From NCBI GenBank assembly GCA_036365145.1, contig JAEOAD010000982.1, forward strand, positions 7,652,001 through 7,716,000: DNA of 64,000 nucleotides, in the 5' to 3' direction. The notes under the pieces are model-generated. The model ran no database searches. It was not told the DNA's origin and was given only the letters and a program-made list of their open reading frames with translations. This stretch comes from Orientallactaga sibirica (Eukaryota; Chordata; Mammalia; Rodentia; Dipodidae). Of this stretch, positions 21,273-32,980 are shown piece by piece. Position numbers and translations under genes: made by a program. Position 1 is the first letter of the stretch, and the number at the start of each line of letters is the position of its first letter.

Positions 21273-21536
21273 GTATGTATAATTTTGCTTACATGTTGCC
21301 TGGACTTTTTGTCCATTGCTTTAAGTTTTAATCAGGTAGAGACATGATGAAAACGACCAAACTTGACAAATTCCTAATACAACTTTGTACTCCTGACAGA
21401 CTGTACTGCCCTCAGAGCAGTCTTGTTGACTAAAGCGCTATACTTCTTTCTTCCCATTAAGTTCAGTTGGCTCCTGATGACACTTACCAGTGGGCTAGGT
21501 TCTATTATCTTGAGCAAAAAATAAGCCGAGGCTGTT

Positions 21537-21862
21537 CTGATAGCTGGGTGGATAAAGCACTTACCATGCAAGAATGAGGATCAGACTTTGGATTCCCAGA
21601 ACCCATGTAAAATGCCAGGTGTGATGGTACATGCCTATAATCCCAGCCCTTGTGAGGTAAACACAGGGATCCCCAAGGCAAGCTGGCTAGCTAGATTAGT
21701 CAACTGATGAGCTCTGGGTTCAGTGAGATATCCTGCCTCGATAAATAAGGTGGAGAGTGACAGAGGAAGGAACCCAACCTTAACTTCTGGCCTCCACACA
21801 CATGTGCCCACCCACATACATGCATACACACACTTACACATGCAAACAAAAAGAAAATAATA
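21537..21862 (+). repeat. Composite SINE
   Basis: TAGCTGGGTGGATAAAGCAC, CCTATAATCCCAGCCCTTGT, ATAAATAAGGTGGAGAGTGA, CTGGCCTCCACACACATGTG. A complete example of the family. Confidence 0.9.
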
Positions 21863-22118
21863 ATTTAAACTGATGCCCCTTCCCCCCCCCCCGGAGTCCT
21901 GAGATAATCCATAGTAGTCTAATGCCTTATTTTTTCCTATATATTTCTACATAAGTCACCTCATTAAAGATGACCTAGCAAGGTTAGCAAAGCAGTTGTT
22001 GGCAGCACCCTGGCTTAAAGTGATGATGTGATTTCAAAACCAGAAAATAGCCACACCTGGCTTTCTGAATCCTTTTGTGCGTGCCTTCCACAAGATTCCA
22101 GCCACCTTCACCATACAT

Positions 22119-22120
22119 AT

Positions 22121-22165
<45 letters not shown>

Positions 22166-22191
22166 TACACACACACAGACACACACACACC
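22119..22191. repeat. (CA)n with interruptions
   Basis: ATACATACATACACAC then a long CA run with two interruptions. Confidence 0.97.
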
Positions 22192-22388
22192 CAGACTAGT
22201 CCTGTGGCCATGAATATCTCACTACCAGGGAGGCCAGGAGCATGCAGCCATAAAAGAGAAGAAAGTGATTTGGTGAATAGCTAGTTAGTCTCTACCATGC
22301 CACAAGAAGTTAAAAGAATGAGCTCTGGTCTTTCTTCTCCCCACTTCAGTTATCAAACTATGTGTGACTAATATTTCCTGTCTTCCAG

Positions 22389-22488
22389 GAGTACCAGCTG
22401 TGGTTGTGGCCATCATTCTGAGTATATCACCAGATAATTATGGGCTGGGATCTTATGGGAAATTTTCCAATGGCACACCTGATGACTT
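22389..22488 (+). CDS. ADGRG2: ADGRG2 TM4-ECL2 exon (window exon 16)
   Basis: A 100-nt exon after TCTTCCAG and before GTGAGT. It reads (G)VPAVVVAIILSISPDNYGLG and then SYGKFSNGTPDD plus two bases of Phe. It is the end of helix 4 and the second extracellular loop, with the N-G-T sequon kept. Confidence 0.97.
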
Positions 22489-22857
22489 GTGAGTACAAAG
22501 CCACCTGAGGGGATGAACATTAAGGAACTGGAAAATGAAAATTTCCAAGAAATTGGAGTCTGTTGATCACAGCTCTAGTCTTAATAAAATCTAAATCATA
22601 CTTACCAAGAATCTTCACTATTATATATAATGAGATTAGCTGGAAATGCCATGCTACTATGTAACTAATGAGTTAGGAATAAATATTCTGAGAAAACATA
22701 TAAAATAGAAAGAACTTTATTAAGACTGTTTGTGTGAACCACTGATAAAAATGAAACACCAGTGATATGTAAAGACACATAGGACAGAATTACTAGCATT
22801 TACACAAGTGAATTCCTGAATGATTTATAAAAATATTTTTAAAAAAATATTCTTAAT
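22489..22857. other. ADGRG2 intron, unique
   Basis: No repeat recognised. Confidence 0.5.
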
Positions 22858-23120
22858 CATGGGCAGGGAAGATGGCTAGGTGGATAAAGTACTTGCTTTG
22901 CAAGCATTAGTACCCTACAGCAAGAAGGGAGGTGGAGACAGGATAATCTCCCTGAAGCTTGTGGGCCAGCTAGCCTAGTAAATCTAGCAGGAAATAATGA
23001 GAGATCCTGTCTCAAACAAGGTGGAAAGTGAGGACCAGCACCCAAAGTTGTCCTCTGACCTCCACATGTGCACTATGGCATATGCATTGCCCCACTCACA
23101 CACATGAACACACACATAGA
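22858..23120 (+). repeat. Composite SINE, middle partly lost
   Basis: GGGCAGGGAAGATGGCTAGG, then directly GGGAGGTGGAGACAGGATAA, GTTGTCCTCTGACCTCCACA and a CA-rich end. Confidence 0.85.
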
Positions 23121-23310
23121 GTTCCTAATCACCAGGTGTCCTAAGCTAAATTCTTAGATTAATGCTTGTGGTGAAGAGCAGTTTTATCTTTTTGTTCTTT
23201 TGTATTTATAGAAATGTCTCAGTGAAACATCATAGATTCAGTTTATCGCTTAGAACATTAATTCATCATTATAATATATTTCCTCCCTCTTTTCCTTCCC
23301 CCAAATCCAG

Positions 23311-23594
23311 TTGCTGGATCAACAGCAATGCAGTATTCTATATCACAGTTGTGGGATATTTTGGTGTGGTTTTTTTGCTGAACATCAGCATGTTCATTGT
23401 CGTCCTGGTTCAGCTTTGTCGAATTAAAAAGAAGAAGCAACTAGGAGCCCAGCGAAAAACTAGTATTCAAGACCTCAGGAGTATTGCTGGCCTCACATTT
23501 TTATTGGGAATTACTTGGGGCTTTGCTTTTTTTGCCTGGGGACCAGTTAATGTCACCTTCATGTATCTGTTTGCCATCTTTAACACCTTACAAG
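23311..23594 (+). CDS. ADGRG2: ADGRG2 ECL2-TM7 exon (window exon 17)
   Basis: A 284-nt exon after CCAAATCCAG and before GTAAGC. It starts with the conserved loop Cys-Trp (FCWINSNAVFYITVVGYFG), then helix 5, the basic third intracellular loop (RIKKKKQLGAQRKTSIQDLR), helix 6 (SIAGLTFLLGITWGFAFFAW, including the G-I-T-W-G-F motif) and most of helix 7 (VTFMYLFAIFNTLQ). It is essentially identical to other mammals. Confidence 0.98.
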
Positions 23595-24387
23595 GTAAGC
23601 TTTGGAGCATTAAATATGAACCAATAGAAAAAAATACCATTCTTAGAAGAGTCTCTGTAAAGTGGCTTATTTAGTGGCTTAAGATATACTCATTTCAGAG
23701 CCAATTTTTTTGCTGAAAAGGGGAGCTCTGAGATCCTTAGAAGAAAGGCATTTTGCTAATTTTGAGAAATGGTGTTTTTTTTTCTTTTATCTATTTTTAT
23801 CTCCTTGGAAGAGACCACATTGCCAGGAACTCTTTCTGAGAGAGCCAATTACTCCGCTGTCACTTGCTTTGTTCCTTTTCATATTTTTAAACTAATTTAT
23901 TGAAGCAGAGCCTGCGTATAAAAAGGTCCACATACTATAATAAATGTCACTATGTGGGCTCTTGGACCCTATGGCTTAGGTTTGGATGTTTGATTTGGAG
24001 ACCTCAAATGGTAAATGGGAAGCCAATAAACAGACCTCAGAGGCAGCAGACTTGCCCAGAGGCTAATCCTTAGATGGTATGGAGCTGCCTCCAGCAGGCC
24101 AGAGGAAGACTCTGAATCCCTTTGACTTCTGAGCTTCCCATAGGTTAAGGAAGACCAACCACTCTCATTTTGTAACCCTAGCAGTTGTATTCCTTAGAAA
24201 AGCAAATGACTATTTCTTTTTTTGGAGCACTGTTAGAAAAGTCTTGTCAGCTGTTAATTTTTAATGGGAGTGCTTGGGCATTAAACGCCCAACAGGCTAA
24301 TAGGTTTACATTACAGAAACAATAATGCATTGCCCCTTGGCTTTCTCTTATTCCTACTCCTTCCCATTGCATTCTCATTTGCTTGTT
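23595..24387. other. ADGRG2 intron, unique
   Basis: No repeat or further exon recognised. Confidence 0.5.
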
Positions 24388-24401
24388 TTCCTGGTACTTT
24401 T

Positions 24402-24663
24402 TTTTAAATTTAATTTAATTTTATTTATTTTTGGAGAGAGACATAGAGAGGACAGAGAGGGAGAAGGAGACAGAGAATGGGCGCACCAGCAGTCTCTCAG
24501 CTGCTGCAAACGAAATCCAGATGTGTGTGCCCACTTGTGGTCAAGTTCGGCATTGTGCCCTTGCATCACTTTGCATCTGGCTAAACGTGGGACCTGGAGA
24601 TTGGAACCGGGTTCTTAGGCTTAGCAGGCAGGTGCCTTAACCGCTAAGCCATCTCTCCAGCCC
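24402..24663 (-). repeat. T-SINE variant (longer body), antisense, with target duplication
   Basis: Has the extra segment GGTCAAGTTCGGCATTGTGC absent from most copies. Flanked by TTCCTGGTACTTTT at 24388-24401 and 24664-24677. Same variant at 35233. Confidence 0.95.
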
Positions 24664-24929
24664 TTCCTGGTACTTTTGACTCCCATACTTTCTTCTGGAG
24701 TCTCATCAGGCAATAGGTTATTTTGCTAGCTTCCAAAGAACTCCCACCTTGATGTGAAATTCAGATACTTAACTTCTTACCAAATTTGAAGGAAGACAGT
24801 AAATATGCTTATTGGTTATATTTGGTAATTTTACCTATAATATACCAGTGCCTAAACTGGTATATCTAAGTATTACTCTACATAGTATTAAATACAAAAA
24901 AAAAAAAAAGAGCAAATTATGTTAAGGCT

Positions 24930-25095
24930 TTTTTTTTTTCCTTTAGTGGTGTTGTATGGGAAAGGAGGAGGGATGATTCAAGGTCTTCTTGCTATGCAGC
25001 TCTGGCTGGCCTGGAATTCAAGTGTAGACCAGATTGGCCTCATACTTGCTTCACCAGAGCTGGGATTACAGGCATGCACCATCACACTTGACTTG
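24930..25095 (-). repeat. Old B1-like SINE, antisense
   Basis: CTGGCTGGCCTGGAATTCAA, GAGCTGGGATTACAGGCATG. Confidence 0.75.
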
Positions 25096-25546
25096 AAAAG
25101 TCAACTAACAATGTTATAATAAAAGTAGTTGATACTTTGAGAGAAAATATATATGCCACATAAAATCACATGCATCATTAACATGAAAGCTATGTACCTT
25201 CCCACATGTAGTTTAGTGTGGACAGTGAACTTGCCTCTTTTTCTTCATTTCCCCAGAATGTCATCTACTTAGAATATAAGTGACTAGAAAGAATGAACTG
25301 CTTCATTTATAAAAAAGGAGCTAAGGCTTAGTTAGTTCACAGTGCTTTTTCGAGTTGATTAAAGGAGAACTATTGTATATGTTCTGATTTGGGCTATGAA
25401 TATCCTTATATATCCTTCCCTGATACATGTTATTTGTCCCTTCATGCAACCATGGGTGACATCCCAGGTTGGCATTTGGGCAAAGATGTACAATATCTGC
25501 CTATTCATCTTGTGAGTGGGTATATATACCCCCTTAGAAACAAATC

Positions 25547-25652
25547 TCTGAATTCACTATGTAGTCTCAGGGTAGCCTCAAACTCATGGCGATCCTCCTA
25601 CTCTGCTTCCCAAGTGCTGGGATTAAAGGTGTGTGCCACCAAACCTGGCTTA
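25547..25652 (-). repeat. B1-like SINE, antisense, truncated
   Basis: GAATTCACTATGTAGTCTCA to GATTAAAGGTGTGTGCCACC. Confidence 0.93.
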
Positions 25653-26244
25653 AAAATAAGATTTTAAAATAGATAGATTAGGGGTTGGAAAGAGTTCAAA
25701 ATTCATTCATTCATTCAACAAATATTTACTGGTAAAAGCTTTGCAATCTTGGCAGAGATAGGGCTGTGTATGGGACCCTGACCTACACATTTGGGGTCAA
25801 AGGTGGGTAGAAAGGGGATCCCAGAGCCCCTTCAAATCTGTAGCTTACTCTGCTTGCTGGAACATCAGGGGAGAATTTCCATAAGTCTTGGAGGGAGGCA
25901 AGAAAGTGATGTATGAATAAAGTCACTGCAATACCCAGGCTTGGTGCTCAGAGGGGAAGGCCCAAAAGGCCCAAGCAAGAGACATGGCAGTGGGCAAGAA
26001 AGCTGTAAGGAGGTGCAAGCCTGTGGAGATGATATTTGAACTTGGAACTGGACTATGAATCCAGAGGGAGGTAGAGGTAGGAGCTGAGATCCCAGCAAGG
26101 ATCCTCGGTGGGTAGCTTGGATTACCAAGGACAAGACATGGGAAAAAAGATATGAAACAGGGTGTTGGGAGTTCAGAAAAGTCCTTGAGCCCCAAACCTT
26201 GGGTTTGCGTTTGCATTTAACCAAAGAATTGGGCAAATCAAACA
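25653..26244. other. ADGRG2 intron, unique
   Basis: Moderately GC-rich, no family recognised. The open stretches on the minus strand have no recognisable domain. Confidence 0.45.
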
Positions 26245-26772
26245 GAGAAGATTACTAAACTATTATATTTATTGAGAGAAGTACAGAAACAAGGGAAGGA
26301 AAGTGAATACACCCGTATTGCTTGAGAGCCCACATGGTGGGTCTAGAAAAACTGTAGAGAGGACAGAAAAGAAAGTGCAAAGAGCTCCTGCCATTTGGCC
26401 ATGTGGCCATGTGGCGGAGATGAGGGGAAACTCACCAAAAGCTGGAGGTTCATGAGTGTTTAGGCAGCCCAGACAGCTTGACCTCCCACTCCCCATAAAC
26501 AACCTTATGGTGGTGGGCCCTACTCTCCGGCTCAAGTGAGCTAGAGAGACAGCTGATTGGTCTGGGCTAGCTAGCCAAGTTCTGGGAGTTGGACTTGACC
26601 AACCACAATGTTAAGATTAGATTTAAATCATAAGAAAGAGCTCCGTCCCAGGAGGGGCCAGGTTGTTTGTAGAAGAACAGATCTAGGGAAGAGATAAGAA
26701 GTCAGATCATATTTTGATCTCTAGCAAGTACAGGAAGCAAGGATACTTTCAGGGTGCCCAGTCACCCTAACA
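26245..26772 (-). mobile_element. Solo LTR of an endogenous retrovirus, antisense
   Basis: On the minus strand it begins TGTTAGGGTGACTGGGCACC, has CCAAT-like GACCAATCAGC, and ends with TCTCTCAATAAATATAATAG, i.e. TG start, U3 and AATAAA in order. No internal retroviral genes beside it. Confidence 0.65.
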
Positions 26773-26999
26773 AAGCTACCTGACTCCCTCCCAGTGAATT
26801 TTGGAAATGTGAAGTTATCATCCATTTTGTACTCTTTATTTTATAAGATTTTTTAAAGCTTTGAAATTGAAATGTTTTATTTGATTTACTTTGCTTTGTC
26901 CAGGGCTGCTAAAGAGTTTCTTTTGTGCAAACTAAATTCATGATATTGAGATCTTATTTGAAATTCATTGTTTTATGGTTTTGTTTTCCCCTCCTTTAG

Positions 27000-27101
27000 G
27001 CTTTTTCATCTTCATTTTTTACTGTGTAGCAAAAGAGAATGTCAGAAAACAATGGAGGCGGTATCTTTGTTGTGGAAAATTACGGCTGTCTGAAAATTCT
27101 G
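27000..27101 (+). CDS. ADGRG2: ADGRG2 TM7 end and juxtamembrane tail exon (window exon 18)
   Basis: A 102-nt exon after CCTCCTTTAG and before GTAAAG. It reads (G)[20 protein letters not shown] and then [13 protein letters not shown]. This is the cytoplasmic end of helix 7 and helix 8, with adjacent cysteines (Leu-Cys-Cys) placed where GPCR tails are palmitoylated (inference). Confidence 0.97.
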
Positions 27102-28077
27102 GTAAAGATTCACCTTACTTTTTCTTCTCTTAAATCTCAAGAAAAGAAATGTGTAAATTAAGATAAAACAATTATTGCCAAGGGGCCACTGGATCTGCAA
27201 AACAGAGAACAGAACCTGCACAACAGAAAACATTGATTGTTGAACACTTGGGGAGAGGGGGGTAAACCTAGTGAATTAAAAACATCTTCTTACTTGTAAA
27301 TTTCATGGGCAATAGAATTAGCAGACAGGCTGCTGCTTGAATGAAGCAACAGTGAAAACTTTAGAGCTTATTTCCTATTGAGCTCATGTTTTTCATCTCC
27401 CAAAGTAAGTTTTAATATTTTCCTTCATAACTTAAATGCTTGACTCACCCCTTTCTCCACAGGTCCTGGTTGTCAGTGGCTTTGTGAGCAGCTGGCTAGA
27501 TTTGTATATAAGCTTGGGCTCATATTTGGGTATTTTGAAGTTATTTTCACATATGCCCTATTGGGTGGTAGAAGAAATAGCTCATTTTTTAAAAAAAAAA
27601 AACAATATCAATGAAGTCCTGTTTGAAAAATCTAAAGTGTTTCTGCATGAGTACTATCTTTGCAGTATCTGAAAAGTACTAAGGTCTGTGCTCAGAACAT
27701 GGCAGTGTGTGGTCAGTCATTTCTATGGATTCAAAAGCAATTAATCACCACGACACAGTTGATGTGTGTTCTTGTTTAGATAGTGTAAGCCTCTGAATTA
27801 CTACCTAATTCAGTGGATATTAATAGACATCAAATTAGCTTGGCTTTTCGTTCTAAGATAGTGTAGGTTCCTTTTAACCAGTTAGTCATTTGAAGGACAA
27901 ATGTATATAGTCTAAGTGAAGATACCTTTTATCCCACCAACTTGTAAAATTTGTGATCCCTCTATAAGATCCTGAAGTGAGAATTCAGTTGCTAGAACTT
28001 GTTACACTGTGATCTGTCTCTTGCATTTGAGCTTCAACATACTGCTCTGTTTTTCTGTAATGCTTATTCTGCTGTAG
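27102..28077. other. ADGRG2 intron, unique
   Basis: No repeat recognised apart from an A12 run at about 27590. Confidence 0.5.
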
Positions 28078-28230
28078 ACTGGAGTAAAACTGCTACTAAT
28101 GGTTTAAAGAAGCAGACTGTAAACCAAGGAGTATCCAGCTCTTCAAATTCCTTACAGTCAAGCAGTAACTCCACTAACTCCACCACACTACTAGTGAATA
28201 ATGATTGCTCAGTGCACGCAAGTGGGAATG
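28078..28230 (+). CDS. ADGRG2: ADGRG2 cytoplasmic tail exon (window exon 19)
   Basis: A 153-nt exon after TCTGCTGTAG and before GTATGT. It reads (D)WSKTATNGLKKQTVNQGVSS, then SSNSLQSSSNSTNSTTLLVN and NDCSVHASGN. The serine-rich cytoplasmic tail is very well conserved with human and mouse, which suggests regulated phosphorylation (inference). Confidence 0.97.
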
Positions 28231-29159
28231 GTATGTATGTATGTCTCAATATAGTATTTATCTAGCTAGTGTTTATTTTTTGAAGTAGGTTTATCCTTTA
28301 GTGGCATTTTTGCAAAGAAAACTGAGTAATTACATATATGACTAGTGCATCAAAATGGAGTTTCCCTTATAAGCCAGGACATTTATAAATCCAAATTTAT
28401 TTCAGAGGAAATACCAGAATAACTTTTTTTAAGAACTAGTTTTTCAGAATGGGAATTGATAACTTAAAAATTTTAATGTTCAAATCCTAATTTAAATATT
28501 GCCCAAGGATGTGAGAACTATGCTATTTCTGTAAGAGCAGTATGTAAATTACTCAATGAGATATTTTTATTACATCTGTAATTGTACACACCTTTAGCAC
28601 TTTTAAACCTTCCTGTTTTTTTCCTCTTTATGTTTGTTAATTCTTTCCCACAACGTGGCTGTCTTGTGGCAGCACCCCAAACCCCGCAAATATATCAGAT
28701 ACTGGAACCTGAATTATGACCAGTATTGGTAACTATATATGTCACCAATATATGACTAGATTATTGCTGCTGTGCTCCTTTCACTCATCAATTCTGACAT
28801 TTCTAGCTAAAACTTCATTACATTTTCTTTCTATCATAAGAACGGGCTGCTCATTACTCATAAAAGCTTATCTTATTTATTTTTGCTGCCTTGTTGCTTC
28901 TTAACAACTTAAGTTATGCCAGTAGATTTTCTCCTTCCATAAACAATTGTCCTTTATTCATTGTTTGAAGATAGTTCTTCTCAAGACTAATTCAAAAAGT
29001 TTGTGAGAAGGTTCACATACCCACCAAATAGCTTTCCAGTCTGGTAAGGATAAGGGTTCCTGTTGCTTTGTCTAAACTTTAAAACTAAAACAGCGGTGCC
29101 TGGTTAGTGTAGTACATAGTGTATCAGTCTCGTAAAACTAAAATGGGATGCCTTGAAAT
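28231..29159. other. ADGRG2 intron, unique
   Basis: AT-rich, no feature recognised. AATAAA-type sequences are not near a plausible alternative end. Confidence 0.45.
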
Positions 29160-29375
29160 GAAGGTTTCTCAACCTCAAGACACAGACAGCATTTTGTGCT
29201 GGATGATTATTTTTTGTAGAATTGCAGGACATTTATCAGCATCCTTGGCTTCTACCATGTAGAAGCAGTAGTACTCTGTCTCAAGTTCTGGAAACCAAAA
29301 ATGTCCCCAAACACTGCCAATTATTCCTGGGTATTAGGGGATAAAACTGCCCCTGTTTGAGATCCATTGCTATAA
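29160..29375. mobile_element. MER5A-like DNA transposon remnant
   Basis: GGTTTCTCAACCTCAAGACA at one end, AAATGTCCCCAAACACTGCC inside, and CCCCTGTTTGAGATCCATTG at the other: inverted-end structure of MER5A. Confidence 0.75.
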
Positions 29376-30130
29376 AAAGCAAGAAACTGCTGCCATGTGG
29401 CCTTGGACATTTTCTGTCAATACCAGGAGCACAGCTCTGGGCACTCTGTCAACTGGCTGTATCAAGACTGATTCAGTGTATGTCCATACAGGAGATGAAG
29501 GCTGCTTAATAAGTTATGGCAAAATGGCAAGTTAAAAGAGCAGAAATTAAAGGAGTGGGCTAAGGCATCTAGAAGCCTTAGACTTGCTTGTGTTTGGAGT
29601 TCTTTATCCATAACCAGATTTTTCCATATTCTGAAAAGAACTCAGCAATTCACTTTGACCTGCCAGTTCTAACAATATGTCGTCATTCTCCAGGGAATCA
29701 GATTGGACAGAAGCAACACATTTGATACAACTGTTTTGCACAGCTGTTTCTGATGCCTGACAGTAAGGGTGGGAGTATATTTTACAGCCACCAGAGTGGC
29801 TACGTGTTTAACAAAGGGTTATATGCCCGTCATATGAACATCCCTGACTCGGCAGTGCTCACACCCAGATGAGGAATGGAAATGGGAATTTCAAAAAAAG
29901 AATCTGACAGATGAATGGTTTGTTATACAGGGACAAATTGTTCCTGTACCAAAATGTCCTCAGACCAAAATGCCTAAGTCAGAACAGCTGCCTCAGACAG
30001 TCACATGCTCTATTTGAGCTATGGGAGCTGTACTAACCATATCCACCACCTCATTTGCATGAATATGACATATTTCACTGTTGAGCTGCCTAGGAGCCAT
30101 GTAATTCCACAAGCTCTTAGTTTGGAAGCA
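29376..30130. other. ADGRG2 intron, unique
   Basis: Nothing recognised. Confidence 0.45.
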
Positions 30131-30310
30131 ATCTCCTCACATGTTGACTCTATCACTTTTGAACTTTGAGCAGAGGTGTGTAATTCTAGTCTTAGTTTTA
30201 TCATCTATGAAATGGGAATAATAGTTCCCATCCCTTAGCACCATAAATAAGAGAATATTTATGATGTGTTATCATTATTATAATGATGTTACTAAATAAA
30301 TGGTCTTATT
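30131..30310 (+). repeat. MIR
   Basis: TCACTTTTGAACTTTGAGCA, GTCTTAGTTTTATCATCTAT, GAAATGGGAATAATAGTTCC. Confidence 0.75.
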
Positions 30311-30659
30311 ATTCAGCTTTGTACGTGGCCTCCCAATGGTATGATAATCAGAAGGATGGTGCCAAACAACTAAAATTATTTCAGGAGTTGTGTCCCCCTA
30401 CCATCTAGGGCTTGCTCTGAGTGCTAGATGCCCAGGTCCAAACCACAGCTGCTGCACTGAATAAAAATACCCAGCTACTCTCTGGCTGGACTTGTAGATT
30501 GGAATTCATGGCTTCCTCTTGGGAACTTAATCAGGTTGATTTAATTAATCAGGGGACTTGTTTAGAAATGGTTAGAGAGAGAGATGATTCCTTCCATAAA
30601 CTGTACAACTGTAGTTGGTTGCTCTGGGTACAAAGTTTCATTTGGGGAATCAACTTTTT

Positions 30660-30797
30660 GTTGAGAAAGGGTTTCATGCAGTCTAAGACAGGCCTTGAAC
30701 TCACTATGTAGTGGAGAATGACCTTAAACTCCTGATCCTCCTGCCTCTGTCTCCCCAGTGCTAGGATTATAGTTATATGCCACCACTCCTGGTTTTG
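30660..30797 (-). repeat. Old B1-like SINE, antisense
   Basis: GGCCTTGAACTCACTATGTA, CTCCCCAGTGCTAGGATTAT. Confidence 0.8.
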
Positions 30798-31171
30798 GAA
30801 CCAAGAACCTTTAAGAGTGCATATGGGGATCTTGTTAACTTTAAATATTACTATAGGTTATGTTATGTTATGTTTAATTCAGTATGTTCAATCAGTTAGG
30901 AATGAGCCTTTCTAAATAAAACATCTTTGCTTCATATTTTGACAATTTCACTTAAAAATATGGCCATAGGAGATTTGTTTCTCATCAATCTCTAATTTGT
31001 TATGCTGATTTTGAGTGTCCTTATGGAACGAGTGAAAATAAAATATGAATGTATCATAAATATTTTATAAGATTCATTTCATGTGTGCCTATTTAAAATC
31101 AAAGTGAAGTTGACGTTTGTTTTTCAGTGCTTTCTGTGGATATGACAGTGACACTGGTTTTCCTTACACAG

Positions 31172-31356
31172 GCAATGCATCCACAGAGAGGAATGGGGTT
31201 TCTTTCAGTGTTCAGAATGGAGACGTGTGCCTCCATGACCTCACTGGAAAACAGCATATGTTTAGTGACAAAGAGGATTCCTGCAATGGTAAAAGCCGGA
31301 TGGCGCTCAGAAGGACTTCGAAGCGGGGAAGCTTACACTTTATTGAGCAAATGTGA
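31172..31356 (+). CDS. ADGRG2: ADGRG2 last coding exon with stop (window exon 20)
   Basis: Coding part of the final exon after CCTTACACAG. It reads (G)NASTERNGVSFSVQNGDVCL, then HDLTGKQHMFSDKEDSCNGK, SRMALRRTSKRGSLHFIEQM and a TGA at 31354-31356. L-R-R-T-S is a PKA-type phosphorylation consensus. The tail is identical in length to other mammals. The terminal Glu-Gln-Met is not a class I PDZ ligand. Confidence 0.97.
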
Positions 31357-32329
31357 TTCCTTTTGTCCTAAAATCAAAGCATGATGCTTGATGGTGTGAA
31401 ATGTCCAATTTTACCTTTTACACAATGTGAGATGTATGAAAATGAGCTTATTTTATACTCAGCAACCTCTGGAGGAACATAAGCTAACTGAGGGCAATAG
31501 TTACTATTGGAAGAAGAAACCAAGACATAATCATGGTCTTTAGACATTTGCAATTTGGTTTCTAATCCTTTGTTTAAAAGGATTTGTTTGAAATAACACA
31601 GGATATAATTAGTGAAAAGAAAAACGCAAGCTCATTCCCAGCCACATTGTAAAGAGACTAAGTTATCCATGATAACATCCTAGGAAAAACTGTTGGCTTC
31701 AGTCTGTTGGTGAGTTTAGTTGTTGTGCATGCCTTTGTTGTATATAAGCTAAATTCTAGTGACTTGCGTGTCAAAAATCTTACTTCTATCTTTTTTTTAT
31801 ATTTATTTTCTACTGTGTAAATTTATTCTTTTGTAGAATCATGGTTGTGTTATTTTGTCTAATGTGATAAAGCTGAAGGTCCTTACCCATTCAGTGAATT
31901 CTAAAGCTCCTCTTGGAGATTATATGGGATGTGAAATATAGAAGCTTCACTGAAATCGGGAAATATTGACAAAGCCAGAATGAACAACTGTAAGCAGTCC
32001 GTGCCACAATTAGCTCACAGAGTGCCTTTGAGCAAGTCAGAAAAAGGAACCCCCACCATTCAAATACAGCTTTAAGGGCTTGTGATTTGGCAAACGGTGG
32101 GAGCCATATTTTTGCCCCAATCACCCTCTTGGGTGCATCCTTACATATGATATGACCTGTGAGACCATATATGACATCCAATAGCAATATCAATCTCCAG
32201 ACCTCATCCCTAATGACCAAATTATAGTATCTGTGCTAAGATGTTTAGGTTAGCAACTAAACATAGTCATAGGGAGAGATAAAACTCTGATCTGGACAAT
32301 ATATTAGGAAGGTTGTGGATGTGGAAAAG

Positions 32330-32331
<2 letters not shown>

Positions 32332-32373
<42 letters not shown>
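32332..32373. repeat. (TA)n microsatellite in ADGRG2 3'UTR
   Basis: About 21 uninterrupted TA units. As RNA this would form a self-complementary AU hairpin. Confidence 0.98.
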
Positions 32374-32374
<1 letters not shown>

Positions 32375-32431
32375 CCACTTCTCAAATCCTTTCAGAAGCA
32401 GGGCATGGAATAGCATTACTTTTCAAAAGAA

Positions 32432-32433
<2 letters not shown>

Positions 32434-32504
<71 letters not shown>
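32434..32504. repeat. (GT)n followed directly by (GA)n in ADGRG2 3'UTR
   Basis: Some 14 GT units run straight into about 19 GA units, about 60 bases downstream of the TA tract. Confidence 0.98.
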
Positions 32505-32974
32505 AATCAGTTCTTTAAAAGACAACCGCATGGTACATTGTTAGTTGTTATGACTGGTACATTCTGGCCCAGCCAGATTTATACTTATTTTTAAAAACAT
32601 GTCAAGTCTTGAAAAGTGTATGTTGACAAGGGGGAGCAGCTACTGGGAACAGTGAACTATCCTGCAATGCTGTTGTTTGTCTTTGAACCCAACCCTGATT
32701 GTTCCTAGTGATAGAGGGTCTATCCTGCTTCCCATCTACACCTGCTTGAGTGATGCCTTAAGTACATTCTTATTAAGACCATTTAAAAACCCTTTAGTTT
32801 GGTCTTTCACTAAGGCTCCCTTGCATATATTTCAAGTGAATGTTGTATCTTAGACTAACCATAGTATTGATATATGTTTCTGTGAGTGCTGATTTGTCTT
32901 TGCAATAGTTCTTCACTGAATTATTTATCTGTATTTATATGTTAAAATGGACAAAATGTTAAAAAAATCAATGA

Positions 32975-32980
32975 AATAAA
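32975..32980 (+). terminator. ADGRG2: Poly(A) signal AATAAA, ADGRG2
   Basis: Canonical AATAAA, 1.6 kb after the stop codon, followed by a T- and GT-rich stretch (TTTGTGTTCTCTTTCCTGTG at about 33025). It is the best candidate for the main ADGRG2 polyadenylation site. Confidence 0.75.

Noticed and set aside
20822..21331. A 169-codon open frame including the TM2-TM4 exon of ADGRG2 and upstream intron
   Set aside because: The upstream 60 codons are AT-rich intron with no match to any ADGRG2 protein, and a perfect acceptor (ATTTAG) sits at the exon edge.
23162..23674. A 170-codon open frame including the TM5-TM7 exon of ADGRG2
   Set aside because: Same situation: intron on both sides stays open by chance; the exon is bounded by good splice sites and in-phase neighbours.
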